64,000 bases of DNA from Undibacterium sp. (GCA_025352365.1 JANXTO010000099.1:1-64000), one strand, 5' to 3'. Shown: positions 18,875-29,632, numbered from the stretch's first letter. Made by a program: numbers and translations. Notes: generated from the letters alone by a model not told the origin.

Positions 18875-19804
18875 TTAGGCTCGGTCGGCAACACGTTCAC
18901 CCATGATGCCGGATGGGCGCAGCGTCAACACAATGATCAAAACAACGAAGGCAAAAATGTCCTGGTACTGACTTCCCAGTAAGCCTCCGGTTAACTCGCC
19001 GATGTAGCCAGCACCGAGACTTTCAATCAATCCAAGAATAATGCCACCGACCATCGCGCCATAAATATTACCAATGCCTCCTAGTACCGCAGCAGAGAAT
19101 GCTTTTAATCCGGGTAAAAATCCCATTGCAAATTGTGCAGAAGAATAGTTTGCGGCCCACATCACCCCTGCGATTGCAGCCAGTGACGCACCAATCGCAA
19201 AGGTCGCGACAATCACTTTATTCGAATCGACCCCCATCAATCCGGCAACTCTTGGATTCTCTGCGGTAGCACGCATAGCACGTCCCATTTTTGTTTTTTC
19301 CACGAGTAAGACCAAACCAACCATGGCGAGCGTCGCCAAAACTAGCAGTAGTACTTGTGTTTGTGAAATCACCGCGCCGCCAATCGCGATCGGCGTGGAG
19401 GGCATAATACTTGGGAAAGAAATTGGGCTGCGACCCCAGATAATCATCGCAAAAACCTGGACTAATTGCGAGATGCCGATCGCTGTAATTAATGGAGCCA
19501 ATCGCGGTGCATTTCGTAGCCTTCGGTAGGCTACCCTCTCAATCACCACGTTCAAAATAATACAAACTGGTATTGCGCCCAAAATCGCGATGATTAATTT
19601 GACGATCCCCGGGAGATCAGGAGCGACATGCTGAAGAAAACTAATAATCGTTAATCCTGCCATCGCGCCGACCATCAACACGTCGCCATGAGCAAAATTA
19701 ATCAGATTCAGTACGCCGTACACCATCGTATAACCTAGTGCGACCAAGGCATACATGCACCCTAGTACCAGTCCATTAATAATTTGTTGGATAAATGTAT
19801 CCAT
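18875..19804 (-). CDS. livH: Branched-chain amino acid ABC transporter permease LivH
   Basis: QQIINGLVLGCMYALVALGYTMVYGVLNLINFAHGDVLMVGA. Confidence 0.93.
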   Translation of the reverse strand: MDTFIQQIINGLVLGCMYALVALGYTMVYGVLNLINFAHGDVLMVGAMAGLTIISFLQHVAPDLPGIVKLIIAILGAIPVCIILNVVIERVAYRRLRNAPRLAPLITAIGISQLVQVFAMIIWGRSPISFPSIMPSTPIAIGGAVISQTQVLLLVLATLAMVGLVLLVEKTKMGRAMRATAENPRVAGLMGVDSNKVIVATFAIGASLAAIAGVMWAANYSSAQFAMGFLPGLKAFSAAVLGGIGNIYGAMVGGIILGLIESLGAGYIGELTGGLLGSQYQDIFAFVVLIIVLTLRPSGIMGERVADRA

Positions 19805-19904
19805 ATTGCTTCTCTCTTTAAGAACTAATCGGGATTTTTACTAAGATATCAACATATCTCAATCTGCAAAACACTCAGCAAAAACCATTCCTGATAACAA
19901 AAAA

Positions 19905-19930
19905 CGGCACTCCGTCTTTCATGAGTGCCG
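19905..19930 (-). terminator. Hairpin plus T-run (minus direction) between a leader ORF and livH
   Basis: aaaaaacggcactccgtctttcatgagtgccg: 7-bp stem followed on the minus strand by a T-run. Confidence 0.7.
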
Positions 19931-19947
19931 CTCAATTTCGACGCCTG

Positions 19948-20004
19948 TTAGCCTAAACGACGTGTCATGTAATCCGGAGCAATAAAAATGTGCTGATAAC
20001 GCAT
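19948..20004 (-). CDS. Putative 18-aa leader peptide MRYQHIFIAPDYMTRRLG
   Basis: Minus-strand ATG at 20004 preceded by GAGGAGAGTTTCAT (strong SD), TAA at 19950-19948, followed by the 19905-19930 hairpin. Confidence 0.45.
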   Translation of the reverse strand: MRYQHIFIAPDYMTRRLG

Positions 20005-20342
20005 ATGAAACTCTCCTCTGCAACTTTGAATAAAAAGCTTTTTGTAATATTTTTAGGTGCTACTTATATGCTACTTATATTTCATGCACTTCAATGATGC
20101 AGTTTATTAAAACAGGAGGAATTATAAAGAGATTGAACATCAACACAATGACAAAAATATTGCAGATATGTTTTGTTCGTCTCCATACTACACCACCACT
20201 ACCGCCTGTAAAGCAGAAATCAGCGCTACTGCCGATCAAAGCATAGCTATGTTAATGATGAGTAGACGAAATAAAATACTGAATAAAAACAGACTTGCAA
20301 TTTAAAATTTGCAAGCGACGAAGGAACAATTCATTTTGCTGA

Positions 20343-21278
20343 TTACTTTATGCCAGTCAATCCTTTTGGCATAGGAAAAGTCACACGCTCCTCAGCACCG
20401 TCTAGCGTGCGTACGCTTAAGGCGCCTAACTGTTTTAAGCGATCAATGACTTGTTGAACCAGTATTTCAGGGGCGGATGCGCCTGCTGTGACACCAATAC
20501 GGCGACAATTCTCTAACCAATCAGGTTGAATTTGTGTCGCGTTATCGACCATATAGGATGCCGCACCCTTCTTTTGCGCAACTTCACGCAGACGATTAGA
20601 GTTAGAACTATTGGCGCTGCCAACAACGATCACTAAATCAACTTGCGGCGCCATAAATTTAACTGCCTCTTGACGATTTGTTGTTGCGTAACAAATATCG
20701 CCTTTTTTGGGCTCGCTAATTTGGGGGAATTTACTCTTGAGGGCACCAATAATCTCTATCGTGTCATCGACAGACAAAGTAGTTTGTGTGACATAGGCAA
20801 GTAAATCCGGATTTGCAACTTCCAATAAAGCAACGTCTTCGACCGTTTCAACCAAGTGCATGCCACCCTCGGTTTGACCCATCGTTCCCTCAACTTCAGG
20901 ATGTCCCTGGTGACCGATCATGATAATTTCACGGCCTTCTTTCCGCATTTTTGCAACTTCTATGTGTACTTTAGTGACCAAAGGGCAAGTTGCATCAAAC
21001 ACGGTTAAGCCTCTTGCCTCAGCTTCTTTTCTAACCGACTGTGATACGCCATGCGCCGAAAAAATAACCGTGTTCCCGGCAGGTACATCATCTAATTCTT
21101 CAATGAAAATAGCGCCTTTTTCTCGAAGATCGTTTACAACATAAGCGTTATGCACAATCTCATGACGCACATAAATGGGAGCACCAAATTGTTGTAATGC
21201 GCGCTCAACGATTTCTATCGCTCTGTCAACGCCGGCACAAAAACCTCGTGGTTGCGCCAATAAAATTTCTTTGTCCAT
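20343..21278 (-). CDS. ispH: 4-hydroxy-3-methylbut-2-enyl diphosphate reductase
   Basis: [43 protein letters not shown]. Confidence 0.97.
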   Translation of the reverse strand: MDKEILLAQPRGFCAGVDRAIEIVERALQQFGAPIYVRHEIVHNAYVVNDLREKGAIFIEELDDVPAGNTVIFSAHGVSQSVRKEAEARGLTVFDATCPLVTKVHIEVAKMRKEGREIIMIGHQGHPEVEGTMGQTEGGMHLVETVEDVALLEVANPDLLAYVTQTTLSVDDTIEIIGALKSKFPQISEPKKGDICYATTNRQEAVKFMAPQVDLVIVVGSANSSNSNRLREVAQKKGAASYMVDNATQIQPDWLENCRRIGVTAGASAPEILVQQVIDRLKQLGALSVRTLDGAEERVTFPMPKGLTGIK

Positions 21279-21286
21279 TTGTCGTT

Positions 21287-21742
21287 TTATAAAATGCCGA
21301 TAATTTTTGTTTCAAACAAAACGGTTTGTCCTGCAAGAGGATGATTGAAGTCAAATAATGCACCCTCGGCGTCGATAGATCTCAAAATTCCGGCAAAGCG
21401 CCCACCCGAAGGGGCTGCAAACTCAACCAAATCACCGATCACATATTGCTCACCAAAAGCGGAATTTTCTTTCAATGTAGCGCGCGACACACGCTGAATC
21501 AGCTCAGGATTACGTGGCCCGAACGCATTTTCTGGTGCCAGTTCTTGCGTAATTTGCGAGCCCTCTTCCAGACCTAATAAAGCGCGCTCAAGTTCTGGCG
21601 CCAGTTGGCCCATACCCATTTGTAATGTGGCAGGACTTTCTTCGAAGGTACTAATAATATTTTCACCGTCCAAAGTAGCTAAACGATAGTGCAAAGTCAG
21701 ATATGCATCTGATGTAACGACTGGAATGACGGGATTTGACAT
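21287..21742 (-). CDS. fkpB: FKBP-type peptidyl-prolyl cis-trans isomerase (SlpA/FkpB-like)
   Basis: [45 protein letters not shown]; adjacent to ispH as in many proteobacteria. Confidence 0.9.
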   Translation of the reverse strand: MSNPVIPVVTSDAYLTLHYRLATLDGENIISTFEESPATLQMGMGQLAPELERALLGLEEGSQITQELAPENAFGPRNPELIQRVSRATLKENSAFGEQYVIGDLVEFAAPSGGRFAGILRSIDAEGALFDFNHPLAGQTVLFETKIIGIL

Positions 21743-21916
21743 GATAATAAGGATGTTCGATCAAGGCACTATTGTATGTCATTCCAATTCTAATGAAATA
21801 GAAGAACTCAGTGCGCACGTATGAGTTCTGAGCAGACTTAATACAAAACACATATAACCTGGGTGTGGATAAATGATTTTTCTTAAGATATTTGATTACT
21901 TCAATTTTCTTTTTTT

Positions 21917-22002
21917 ATATACTCCCCTTTATTTTTCTTAAAAATGCCACATTGTCCAATTAATATATGGACAATTAAAATATACTTAATAGGAGTATAT
22001 TA
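21917..22002 (+). repeat. Dispersed palindromic element, family A, copy 3
   Basis: atatactcccctttatttttcttaaaaatgccacattgtccaattaatatatggacaattaaaatatacttaataggagtatatta. Confidence 0.9.
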
Positions 22003-22246
22003 AATGGATTAACTTGAAATCTTATTGGCGCAACGACAAAATTCAATCAAATTCAATACAAATATCGTAGAAGATTGAATAATCTCACCCCATAGATTGC
22101 GACACATTCCTTGTTCTTACCTCAGATTAAATTACGCCATGACTAAGAAAAATTGCAATATAATAATTGCATTTTAATTAATATTGAAATTAATTAGCCT
22201 CTTTACCTTTAATAAAATCAAGCTCGTCGTTACTAAGGATAAATTT

Positions 22247-22921
22247 ATGGCAATCACTGATTGGCCTGAAGATCAACGCCCAAGGGAACGGCTGATCAAG
22301 TTTGGAGCAAAAGCTCTGTCTGATGCTGAACTGCTGGCTGTTTTTTTACGTGTCGGGGTAACCGGAAAAAGCGCCGTTGATTTAGGGCGCGATATGCTGA
22401 GTCAATTTGGATCATTGACGGGTTTGTTTGCCGCGGATATCAAAGAATTTTCATCCGTCCATGGCTTGGGTAATGCGAAATATGCGCAACTTCATGCTGT
22501 GTTAGAGCTAGCTAAACGCTCTATTTCTGAAGAGTTGCAAGCGGCGCCAATGCTGTCGTCACCGCAAGCGGTAAAAAGTTACTTACAACTTCTCATAGGG
22601 AATAAAACTTACGAATCTTTTGCTGTACTATTTTTAGATATAAAAAATCGCTTGATTACATCAGAAGAACTCTTCCGTGGCACGCTTAGTCATGCGAGTG
22701 TGTATCCAAGAGAAATTGTGAAAGCGGCGCTGCACCACAATGCTGCCAGCGTTATCCTTGCTCACAATCATCCTTCTGGCAACGCAGAACCTAGTGACGC
22801 AGATATCACGCTTACCAAAACATTAAAGCAAACATTATCCCTGGTCGATGTCCGGGTGCTAGATCATTTTATTGTGGCGAATCCCAATGTTTATTCGTTC
22901 GCAGAACATGGTCAAATTTAA
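22247..22921 (+). CDS. radC: RadC/JAB domain DNA repair protein
   Basis: [57 protein letters not shown] motif. Start at 22247 preferred over 22184. Confidence 0.93.
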   Translation: MAITDWPEDQRPRERLIKFGAKALSDAELLAVFLRVGVTGKSAVDLGRDMLSQFGSLTGLFAADIKEFSSVHGLGNAKYAQLHAVLELAKRSISEELQAAPMLSSPQAVKSYLQLLIGNKTYESFAVLFLDIKNRLITSEELFRGTLSHASVYPREIVKAALHHNAASVILAHNHPSGNAEPSDADITLTKTLKQTLSLVDVRVLDHFIVANPNVYSFAEHGQI

Positions 22922-23080
22922 ATATTCACGTCAAAAGCGGTGAAGTTGATCATAATAGATTGAATGTTAAATATAAAAATTTATTTAGACACATTTGTTT
23001 TTCGCAAGTCGTTGATAATTATTAGAATTTTCGTTATACTTCATTTTTTTCCAAATTCGGAAACCATTAAGGAGTGAAAC

Positions 23081-23317
23081 ATGGCGCGTGTCTGCCAAGT
23101 TACTGGGAAGGGGCCAATGGTTGGCAACAATGTTTCCCATGCAAACAACAAAACCAAACGTCGCTTTTTGCCTAATCTGCAAAATCGTCGCTTTTTCGTA
23201 GAGTCAGAAAATCGCTGGGTTTCCCTGCGTCTGTCTAACGCAGGCTTACGTGTCATCGACAAAATCGGCATTGATGCTGTTTTAGTTGATCTGCGTGCTC
23301 GCGGCGAAAAAGTTTAA
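23081..23317 (+). CDS. rpmB: 50S ribosomal protein L28
   Basis: [38 protein letters not shown]. Confidence 0.98.
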   Translation: MARVCQVTGKGPMVGNNVSHANNKTKRRFLPNLQNRRFFVESENRWVSLRLSNAGLRVIDKIGIDAVLVDLRARGEKV

Positions 23318-23343
23318 GCGAAAACTATTGTTAGGAAAATATC

Positions 23344-23511
23344 ATGGCTAAATCTGGTCGCGACAAAATCAAACTGGAATCGACTGCTGGTACAGGTCAT
23401 TTCTATACCACATCAAAAAACAAGCGTACTATGCCTGAAAAAATGGAGATCATGAAGTTTGATCCAAAGGCACGTAAGCATGTGATCTACAAAGAAACTA
23501 AAATTAAATAA
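23344..23511 (+). CDS. rpmG: 50S ribosomal protein L33
   Basis: Manual translation, 55 aa: [55 protein letters not shown]; absent from the ORF track because of length. Confidence 0.97.
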   Translation: MAKSGRDKIKLESTAGTGHFYTTSKNKRTMPEKMEIMKFDPKARKHVIYKETKIK

Positions 23512-23525
23512 CTTTAGTTATCTTA

Positions 23526-23556
23526 AAAAAACCTGCATAAATTGCAGGTTTTTTTT
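23526..23556 (+). terminator. Rho-independent terminator after rpmB-rpmG
   Basis: aaaaaacctgcataaattgcaggtttttttt. Confidence 0.85.
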
Positions 23557-23735
23557 CGTCTATTGAATCATGAGCGATTATTCATAAATCAATACTTGGT
23601 CTAGCTCATCCAGTATCAAAATTCAATTAATGCGTATATCTATGAGGAACCGTTAATGCGTTTACGACAATTCAACCCATTGTAGAGCCACGCGCTAGTA
23701 TTGATTTTTATATCTCAAGTCTTTTAAACACAATA

Positions 23736-23768
23736 AAAAACGACGCCATCTGGCGTCGTTTTTTTGTT
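23736..23768. terminator. Bidirectional terminator
   Basis: aaaaaacgacgccatctggcgtcgtttttttg. Confidence 0.8.
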
Positions 23769-23786
23769 TAACTACCTCATCTCAAA

Positions 23787-24989
23787 TCAAGCGTAACTGC
23801 GCAATCTACGAGAGAAGTCATGTAAAGCCTGAATACCAGATGCCTCGGCACGAACGCACCAATCTTGCAATTGATGTACCAGTTGCTCGCGGCTAACAGT
23901 AGAACGTTCCCAGATCAAGCCTAACTCAACGCGCATATCATGCATAGTCTTTAAAGCGTTGCTATGAGCTAAAACTTCAGACAAATGCTGTTTTTGCGGC
24001 GCTTCTAATTTGGTTGGCTCACGTTGCAAAAGCTTTTTAGCTGATTTCAAGAAGCCATCTTCAAAATGAGCTTTCTCACGCAACAAAGCAACTTCCTGAG
24101 ACCAAGTACGACGTAAGGATTTTGTGTACTTCGCCATTACATCATAGCGATTAGAAATAACCGCTTGTAAGGTTTCCATGTCAATCGCTGATTTGATTTC
24201 AGCAAATTTAGGCTCAGGAGCAACCTTTTTCACTTTAGCAAGACCAACAACTTCCAGGCAGCGAATATACATCCAGCCAATATCAAACTCATACCATTTG
24301 GAAGACAATTTTGCCGATGTACCAAATGTGTGGTGATTATTGTGCAACTCTTCGCCGCCAATCAAAATACCGAACGGAATGATGTTAGTCGCAGCGTCTG
24401 GGCAATCATAGTTGCGATAGCCCCAGTAATGTCCGATACCATTAATAATGCCGGCAGCTGTCACTGGAATCCACAACATTTGTACAGCCCAAACGGTGAC
24501 ACCGATGACACCAAACAACATGAAATCAATAATCAGCATCAGTGCAACACCCTGCCAACTGAAACGGCTATACAGGTTTTTTTCGATCCAGTCGTCAGGT
24601 GTGCCATGACCATATTTTTGGATTGTTTCAAGATTTTTTGATTCTGCGCGATACAGTTCAGCGCCTTCTAATAAAACTTTTTTAATGCCGCGTGTTACGG
24701 GGCTGTGCGGATCTTCTTCAGTTTCGCATTTAGCGTGATGCTTGCGGTGAATCGCAGCCCATTGCTTTGTAACCTGGCCGGTAGTCAACCATAACCACAT
24801 ACGGAAAAAATGGCTAGGAGCCGCATGCAAGTCTAATGCGCGATGCGCTTGGCAACGATGCAAAAATATCGTGACGCTGATAATAGTGATGTGCGTGACT
24901 ACGGCGGTAAAAATAAATACCTGCCATCCGCTTGCACGAGTCAAACCGTTAGACAAAAAGTCAATTATCATATCCATAAAAGTGCTCAA
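23787..24989 (-). CDS. Acyl-CoA/fatty acid desaturase
   Basis: HRCQAHRALDLH, HRKHHAKCE, EELHNNHHTF histidine boxes. Confidence 0.92.
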   Translation of the reverse strand: MSTFMDMIIDFLSNGLTRASGWQVFIFTAVVTHITIISVTIFLHRCQAHRALDLHAAPSHFFRMWLWLTTGQVTKQWAAIHRKHHAKCETEEDPHSPVTRGIKKVLLEGAELYRAESKNLETIQKYGHGTPDDWIEKNLYSRFSWQGVALMLIIDFMLFGVIGVTVWAVQMLWIPVTAAGIINGIGHYWGYRNYDCPDAATNIIPFGILIGGEELHNNHHTFGTSAKLSSKWYEFDIGWMYIRCLEVVGLAKVKKVAPEPKFAEIKSAIDMETLQAVISNRYDVMAKYTKSLRRTWSQEVALLREKAHFEDGFLKSAKKLLQREPTKLEAPQKQHLSEVLAHSNALKTMHDMRVELGLIWERSTVSREQLVHQLQDWCVRAEASGIQALHDFSRRLRSYA

Positions 24990-25087
24990 AATGAGAAGTA
25001 CTCCTTAGTTAATGACACTATCGTAGCTTAATTGATAAAAGCAAAGCGTCAAAATTTTTTGCGAATTCTTGTATTGTACGCGTTTTT

Positions 25088-26443
25088 TTAAGTTGGCCCA
25101 AAAACTTTGTCTGGCGCATTATTTTCTGGTGCACTAGTACTTGGCATATTGATCAGTGTTACGGCGCGTTGCGCGCAAGGTAATTCAATTTTGTGCTCCT
25201 GCAAAGCTTTCCAGATAGCACGATTTACCTCTGATAATACATTAGAGCGGCCGTTTTCAGGGTCACCAATCCAGAATCCAACCCGTAGTTCTAGTCCATC
25301 GGCACCAAACTTAAGTAAGTAGGCAGATGGAGGAGATTCTTTTGAAACCCGTGGCACTTGCGCCACTACCTCGGCCAAAATAGGAAATAGCGCCTCAATA
25401 TCTGTCTGATAAGCAACAATTACATCGGTTCCCATTGCCACAGCACGATCACTGAGTGAGAAATTTTGCACAGGAGTAGACACTAACATTTCATTTGGGA
25501 TAACCGACTCACCACCGTCCAAGCCCTTTAATACCGTATAACGAGTATTGATTTGAGTAACCCGTCCACTAAATTTATCCACTGTGATCATGTCACCAAT
25601 CGACATGCTTCGATCTAACAAAATAATGAAACCAGAAACATAGCTACTGGTAATTTTCTGCAAACCAAAACCCAAGCCAACGCCCAACGCACCGCCAAAT
25701 ACGGACAAAACAGTAAGATCAATGCCAACGATCGTCAGGCTGACTAAGATCGCCAATAAAATGAGCACGGCTCTTCCGAAGCGAGATAACACCACCTTCA
25801 ACGAAGAGTGCATGCTTGGCAGCAACATCAAGCGTGCTTCTAAGGCCGCACTAGCCCACAGTGCGACGATCAAAGTTAAGGCGACGGAGACTAAAGCTTG
25901 CGCTATAGAAAGTAGTGAGACTTTGTTATGACCGATAGGTAAAACGGTGTCGTCTAGCGCAGCAAAAAGTTCTTGCCACAAACCAGTGAAGTGCAAAACC
26001 ACGCCGAGCCAGACGATAAGTGCGAACAACTTCTCAAACGTCGCAAGGAAGCTGCCTATCTTGCCGTCTTTGGCAAAAGTACGGCGCACCACATAAAAAC
26101 CAAAGCGTATCAGCGCCAGAGAGCCGATGATGGGAATAAGCAAGCTCAGTAAATGCGTATGCTGCCAACGCCCCAGGATAATCTTGGCAATAAAAATAAA
26201 TACTAAAGCCAATAATGGAAATACGACTCTATGAAAACTGCTGGCACTAATCTGTAATACGCCTGCTGATGTCCCAGTTTTAGAGAAATTTCTCTTCAAC
26301 AAGGTCGCTACGTACCACGCAAGCGCGAAACAAATAAATACTGTTCCGATTTGCCATAGAAAATTCGTATTCTGCAAATCATCGGATAAATCGGCAGTCA
26401 AACTTGCTAACAAGCTTGCGTTAGTAGTTACATTTTTATCCAA
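25088..26443 (-). CDS. MscS family mechanosensitive ion channel
   Basis: GALGVGLGFGLQKITSSYVSGFIILLDRSMSIGDMITVDKFSGRVTQINTRYTVL. Confidence 0.92.
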   Translation of the reverse strand: MDKNVTTNASLLASLTADLSDDLQNTNFLWQIGTVFICFALAWYVATLLKRNFSKTGTSAGVLQISASSFHRVVFPLLALVFIFIAKIILGRWQHTHLLSLLIPIIGSLALIRFGFYVVRRTFAKDGKIGSFLATFEKLFALIVWLGVVLHFTGLWQELFAALDDTVLPIGHNKVSLLSIAQALVSVALTLIVALWASAALEARLMLLPSMHSSLKVVLSRFGRAVLILLAILVSLTIVGIDLTVLSVFGGALGVGLGFGLQKITSSYVSGFIILLDRSMSIGDMITVDKFSGRVTQINTRYTVLKGLDGGESVIPNEMLVSTPVQNFSLSDRAVAMGTDVIVAYQTDIEALFPILAEVVAQVPRVSKESPPSAYLLKFGADGLELRVGFWIGDPENGRSNVLSEVNRAIWKALQEHKIELPCAQRAVTLINMPSTSAPENNAPDKVFGPT

Positions 26444-26481
26444 GTTCTTATCCTGACGTCAAAATAACTACGTGAAAAATA

Positions 26482-27753
26482 TTAAGCAACTTGCGGTTTA
26501 TTGCGCTCCAATACCGCGGCGAAGAAACCATCCGTCTGGTGCAAATGTGGCATTAACTTTAAATAATCACCCATTTCCAGGTCGATTTTTTGCTCTGCCA
26601 GCACTTGTGACATCGGGACCAGCGTGAAGTCGGGATGTGCTGCGATAAAAGCAGACACGATGGCTTCATTCTCTTCCTCTAGTACGCTGCAAGTTGCATA
26701 CACCAGTCGTCCACCCGATTTTACTAATCGGGCGGCGCTATCAAGGATCGCTGTCTGTTTGACATTGAGTTCTGCAATACCGACCAAGTTCTGACGCCAT
26801 TTAACATCAGGATTACGGCGCAAAGTGCCAAGTCCGCTACATGGTGCATCGACCAAGACGCGATCCAGCTTACCGGCCAGGCGTTTTATTTTAGCGTCAC
26901 GTTCATGCGCAATCACCACTGGATGGACATTGGATAAACCACTACGTGCCAGACGTGGCTTGAGCTTGGCTAAGCGCTTTTCTGAAATATCAAACGCATA
27001 CAAACGACCGGTATTGCGCATACTTGCACCCAGCGCCAAAGTTTTACCGCCGGCACCCGCGCAAAAATCAGCTACCATTTCGCCGCGTTTAGCGCCGACT
27101 AATTGGGCTAAAAGCTGACTACCCTCATCCTGCACCTCGATCGTGCCATCTTGGAATAAAGGTAAATTCTGAATCGACGGCTTTTTCTTGACACGCAGAC
27201 CAAGCGCCGAATAAGGCGTTGGTTCTGCCACAATCGGTGCCAATGCCAGACTGGCGATCACTTCTTCACGGCTAGACCCTTTAATGGAATTGACCCGCAA
27301 ATCCAACGGTGCCGGAGCGTTTAATGCCTGAGCCAAGACCAAGGCCTCAGTCTCGCCCATTTTTTCAACAAACTTTTCCCATAGCCAGGTGGGCAAATTT
27401 GATTGTAATGAGACTGGCAAATGAGCACGGTCGATTTCCATTACACGTTGCAACCAGCCCGTTTCTTCCTCAGTCAAACCACCTAAAGAATCAATCCCTG
27501 CAGCATCAGCCAAGCCCAGTAATGCAAGGCGGCGCATAGAAGCACCGCTACCAGACTCTGAAAAACTGGTAAAAACGCTTTTATTTCTTAACAAGCCGTA
27601 GATACTTTCTGCGATGACGCCGCGCTCACGAGAGCCCAAACGTTGATGGTCACGGAAGTAGCGTGATAAGACCATGTCTGCAGGTCCGGTAAAACGCAAA
27701 ATTTCACGTAACACTTCTTCGGTATGGCCGACTAGGGCGGGAGGTAATCTCAT
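26482..27753 (-). CDS. RsmB/NOP family class I SAM-dependent RNA methyltransferase
   Basis: FCAGAGGKTLALGA, DAPCSGLGTLRRNPDVKWR, YATCSVLEEENEA. Confidence 0.92.
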   Translation of the reverse strand: MRLPPALVGHTEEVLREILRFTGPADMVLSRYFRDHQRLGSRERGVIAESIYGLLRNKSVFTSFSESGSGASMRRLALLGLADAAGIDSLGGLTEEETGWLQRVMEIDRAHLPVSLQSNLPTWLWEKFVEKMGETEALVLAQALNAPAPLDLRVNSIKGSSREEVIASLALAPIVAEPTPYSALGLRVKKKPSIQNLPLFQDGTIEVQDEGSQLLAQLVGAKRGEMVADFCAGAGGKTLALGASMRNTGRLYAFDISEKRLAKLKPRLARSGLSNVHPVVIAHERDAKIKRLAGKLDRVLVDAPCSGLGTLRRNPDVKWRQNLVGIAELNVKQTAILDSAARLVKSGGRLVYATCSVLEEENEAIVSAFIAAHPDFTLVPMSQVLAEQKIDLEMGDYLKLMPHLHQTDGFFAAVLERNKPQVA

Positions 27754-27875
27754 GGTGTTTCCTTCTTTATTTCTTAATGAATTTCAATTTGCGGTGATGT
27801 CGTTAAAGATTGAACCGTGTTAAAGATCATGCGGCAAACAAACTATTCGCTGCGTATTTGTCACTTATTTGTCAC

Positions 27876-28484
27876 TTACTCGCCAATGACATGAACCCGA
27901 TTTTCAATCATTTTTAGCTTACCCTCGATAAACCATCGCACCGCTCTTGGGTAAATGACGTGTTCTTGTTCCAAAACACGCTTAGAAAGACTATCGACCG
28001 TGTCGTCATTCAATACCGGAACCGCCGCCTGGGCGATGATGGGTCCATGATCAAGCTCCGGCGTCACAAAATGCACAGTAATGCCATGCAATTTAACGCC
28101 TGCGTTCAATGCCTGCTGGTGCGTCGCCAAACCGACAAAACTAGGTAGCAGCGACGGATGCACATTGATCATGCGTTCTGCATAGTGTTGTACAAAAGCG
28201 CTGGTCAGGATACGCATAAAACCAGCCAGCACGACTAAATCCGGGGCAAACTGGTCAATCTGCTGCTGCAATACTGCATCGAAAGCTTCGCGGGAGGTAA
28301 AGCTTTTACTCTCAACTACCACTGTGGGTATGTCCATCTGGGCTGCGTAGTCCAATCCGGGTGCATCTGGACGATTACTGATGACAGCAACAATCTCGGC
28401 TTGCCATTGCTCTACTTTGGCTGCCTGGACAATGGCTTGCATATTGCTACCTTGTCCAGAAATGAGGATAACAATCTTTTTCAT
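27876..28484 (-). CDS. purN: Phosphoribosylglycinamide formyltransferase
   Basis: MKKIVILISGQGSNMQAIV, AGFMRILTSAFV, NVHPSLLPSFVGLATHQQAL, HFVTPELDHGPII. Confidence 0.96.
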   Translation of the reverse strand: MKKIVILISGQGSNMQAIVQAAKVEQWQAEIVAVISNRPDAPGLDYAAQMDIPTVVVESKSFTSREAFDAVLQQQIDQFAPDLVVLAGFMRILTSAFVQHYAERMINVHPSLLPSFVGLATHQQALNAGVKLHGITVHFVTPELDHGPIIAQAAVPVLNDDTVDSLSKRVLEQEHVIYPRAVRWFIEGKLKMIENRVHVIGE

Positions 28485-28673
28485 GGCGGCATTGTACAGT
28501 GCTGGAGGGGCTAGGTCTCATTAACGACAAAAGGTCAAGGGAAAAATCTATAAAAAAGCGGAGAATATAAGGAAATACCAGAGACTACTTGGTAAATCCG
28601 CCTCAAATAATAATGCCGACTTTAAAAGTCGGCATCGTGTCTGGATTGGCGCTTTTTTGCACTGCCGGGAGTC

Positions 28674-29177
28674 TTATTCGAAGGAGTAAAACACTCTGAA
28701 AGCAACTTTTCTGTCAGACCAAAAATCGGCCGCATCACGGAATACATCGAGCAAAATTTCCCGCGCTTCTTTATCAAACTTAGGTGTATTCGGTAACTGC
28801 TCTAGTACGACAACAAAGCCCGGTTGTGGACCCGATTTATAAATTAAGTCCGTCAGACAATCGGATAAGGCATCAAAATTTTTCCCCACATGTTTTGGGA
28901 AGCCGAACGAGGCTGCGATTTTGCCCAACACTTGTTGTTTGGTCGTCGCTTCTAAACAATAGGCATACAAAAAATGCTGCCCGAGTTGAGCTGCTTCTGC
29001 CTGTAAATCAGGCACACGAAAAGCGCGAATCGATTGCACGACATTCGGCGTTACGCTTGTTAGCAAACTCATTTCTCCCTCTGGTGGTGAGATTATTGTC
29101 ATATTGGTGTGGCTTGCTTTGTGGTGAATTGAATGTTGACTTGGTACTGCTTTTTTCGGCTGCCGTTTGTCTGGCAC
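28674..29177 (-). CDS. Barstar family (RNase inhibitor-like) protein with N-terminal extension
   Basis: C-terminal ~95 aa: YCLEATTKQQVLGKIAASFGFPKHVGKNFDALSDCLTDL...GFVVVLEQLPNTP resembles barstar; directly downstream of the RNase gene. Confidence 0.85.
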   Translation of the reverse strand: MPDKRQPKKAVPSQHSIHHKASHTNMTIISPPEGEMSLLTSVTPNVVQSIRAFRVPDLQAEAAQLGQHFLYAYCLEATTKQQVLGKIAASFGFPKHVGKNFDALSDCLTDLIYKSGPQPGFVVVLEQLPNTPKFDKEAREILLDVFRDAADFWSDRKVAFRVFYSFE

Positions 29178-29194
29178 TGCTTTTAAATCTGAGG

Positions 29195-29632
29195 CTACTC
29201 TTTGATTTGCTTAAAACTTTCGTAATGGTCATCGGTGTAGTAGTACTCACCTGATGTCGCTGGCTCTCCACCGGCGATAACACGGCGCACGCCACGGTTT
29301 CGGGCTCTGGGTGTTTTTACTGTGTATTCATGGTAATAACCGCGTTTTTGCTTAGGCAGCCTGGACTCATAATTGCCAAATACCACGCCATCTTTATCAT
29401 ACGCAAATGGACCGCCTTGCTTGATCGAGAGTAAAGTCGCCTGTGCTTCTTTCGGTAGTTCTGCCAGCGCAATAGTCTGCATACTGGCGTTTGCGGCATG
29501 GGTTTCTTTGGCGTGTAACATGGAAGCACCAGAGAAAGCAAAAGAGGCCGATGCCAGCATCACGATTGTGAGCAGAGCAAACCACTTTTTTAAGAATGTT
29601 GCTTTGAAATTGTTCATCATTTTATGCGGCAA
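29195..29632 (-). CDS. Secreted barnase-like guanyl-specific ribonuclease (N1/T1 family)
   Basis: Signal-peptide-like N terminus; YYHEYTVKTP, RGVRRVIAGG, YYTDDHYESFKQI match the barnase-type Glu/Arg/His catalytic context. Confidence 0.88.
   Translation of the reverse strand: MPHKMMNNFKATFLKKWFALLTIVMLASASFAFSGASMLHAKETHAANASMQTIALAELPKEAQATLLSIKQGGPFAYDKDGVVFGNYESRLPKQKRGYYHEYTVKTPRARNRGVRRVIAGGEPATSGEYYYTDDHYESFKQIKE

Noticed and set aside
28613-28635. atgccgactttaaaagtcggcat hairpin as a terminator
   Set aside because: Good 8-bp stem but no convincing T-run on either strand; left uncalled.
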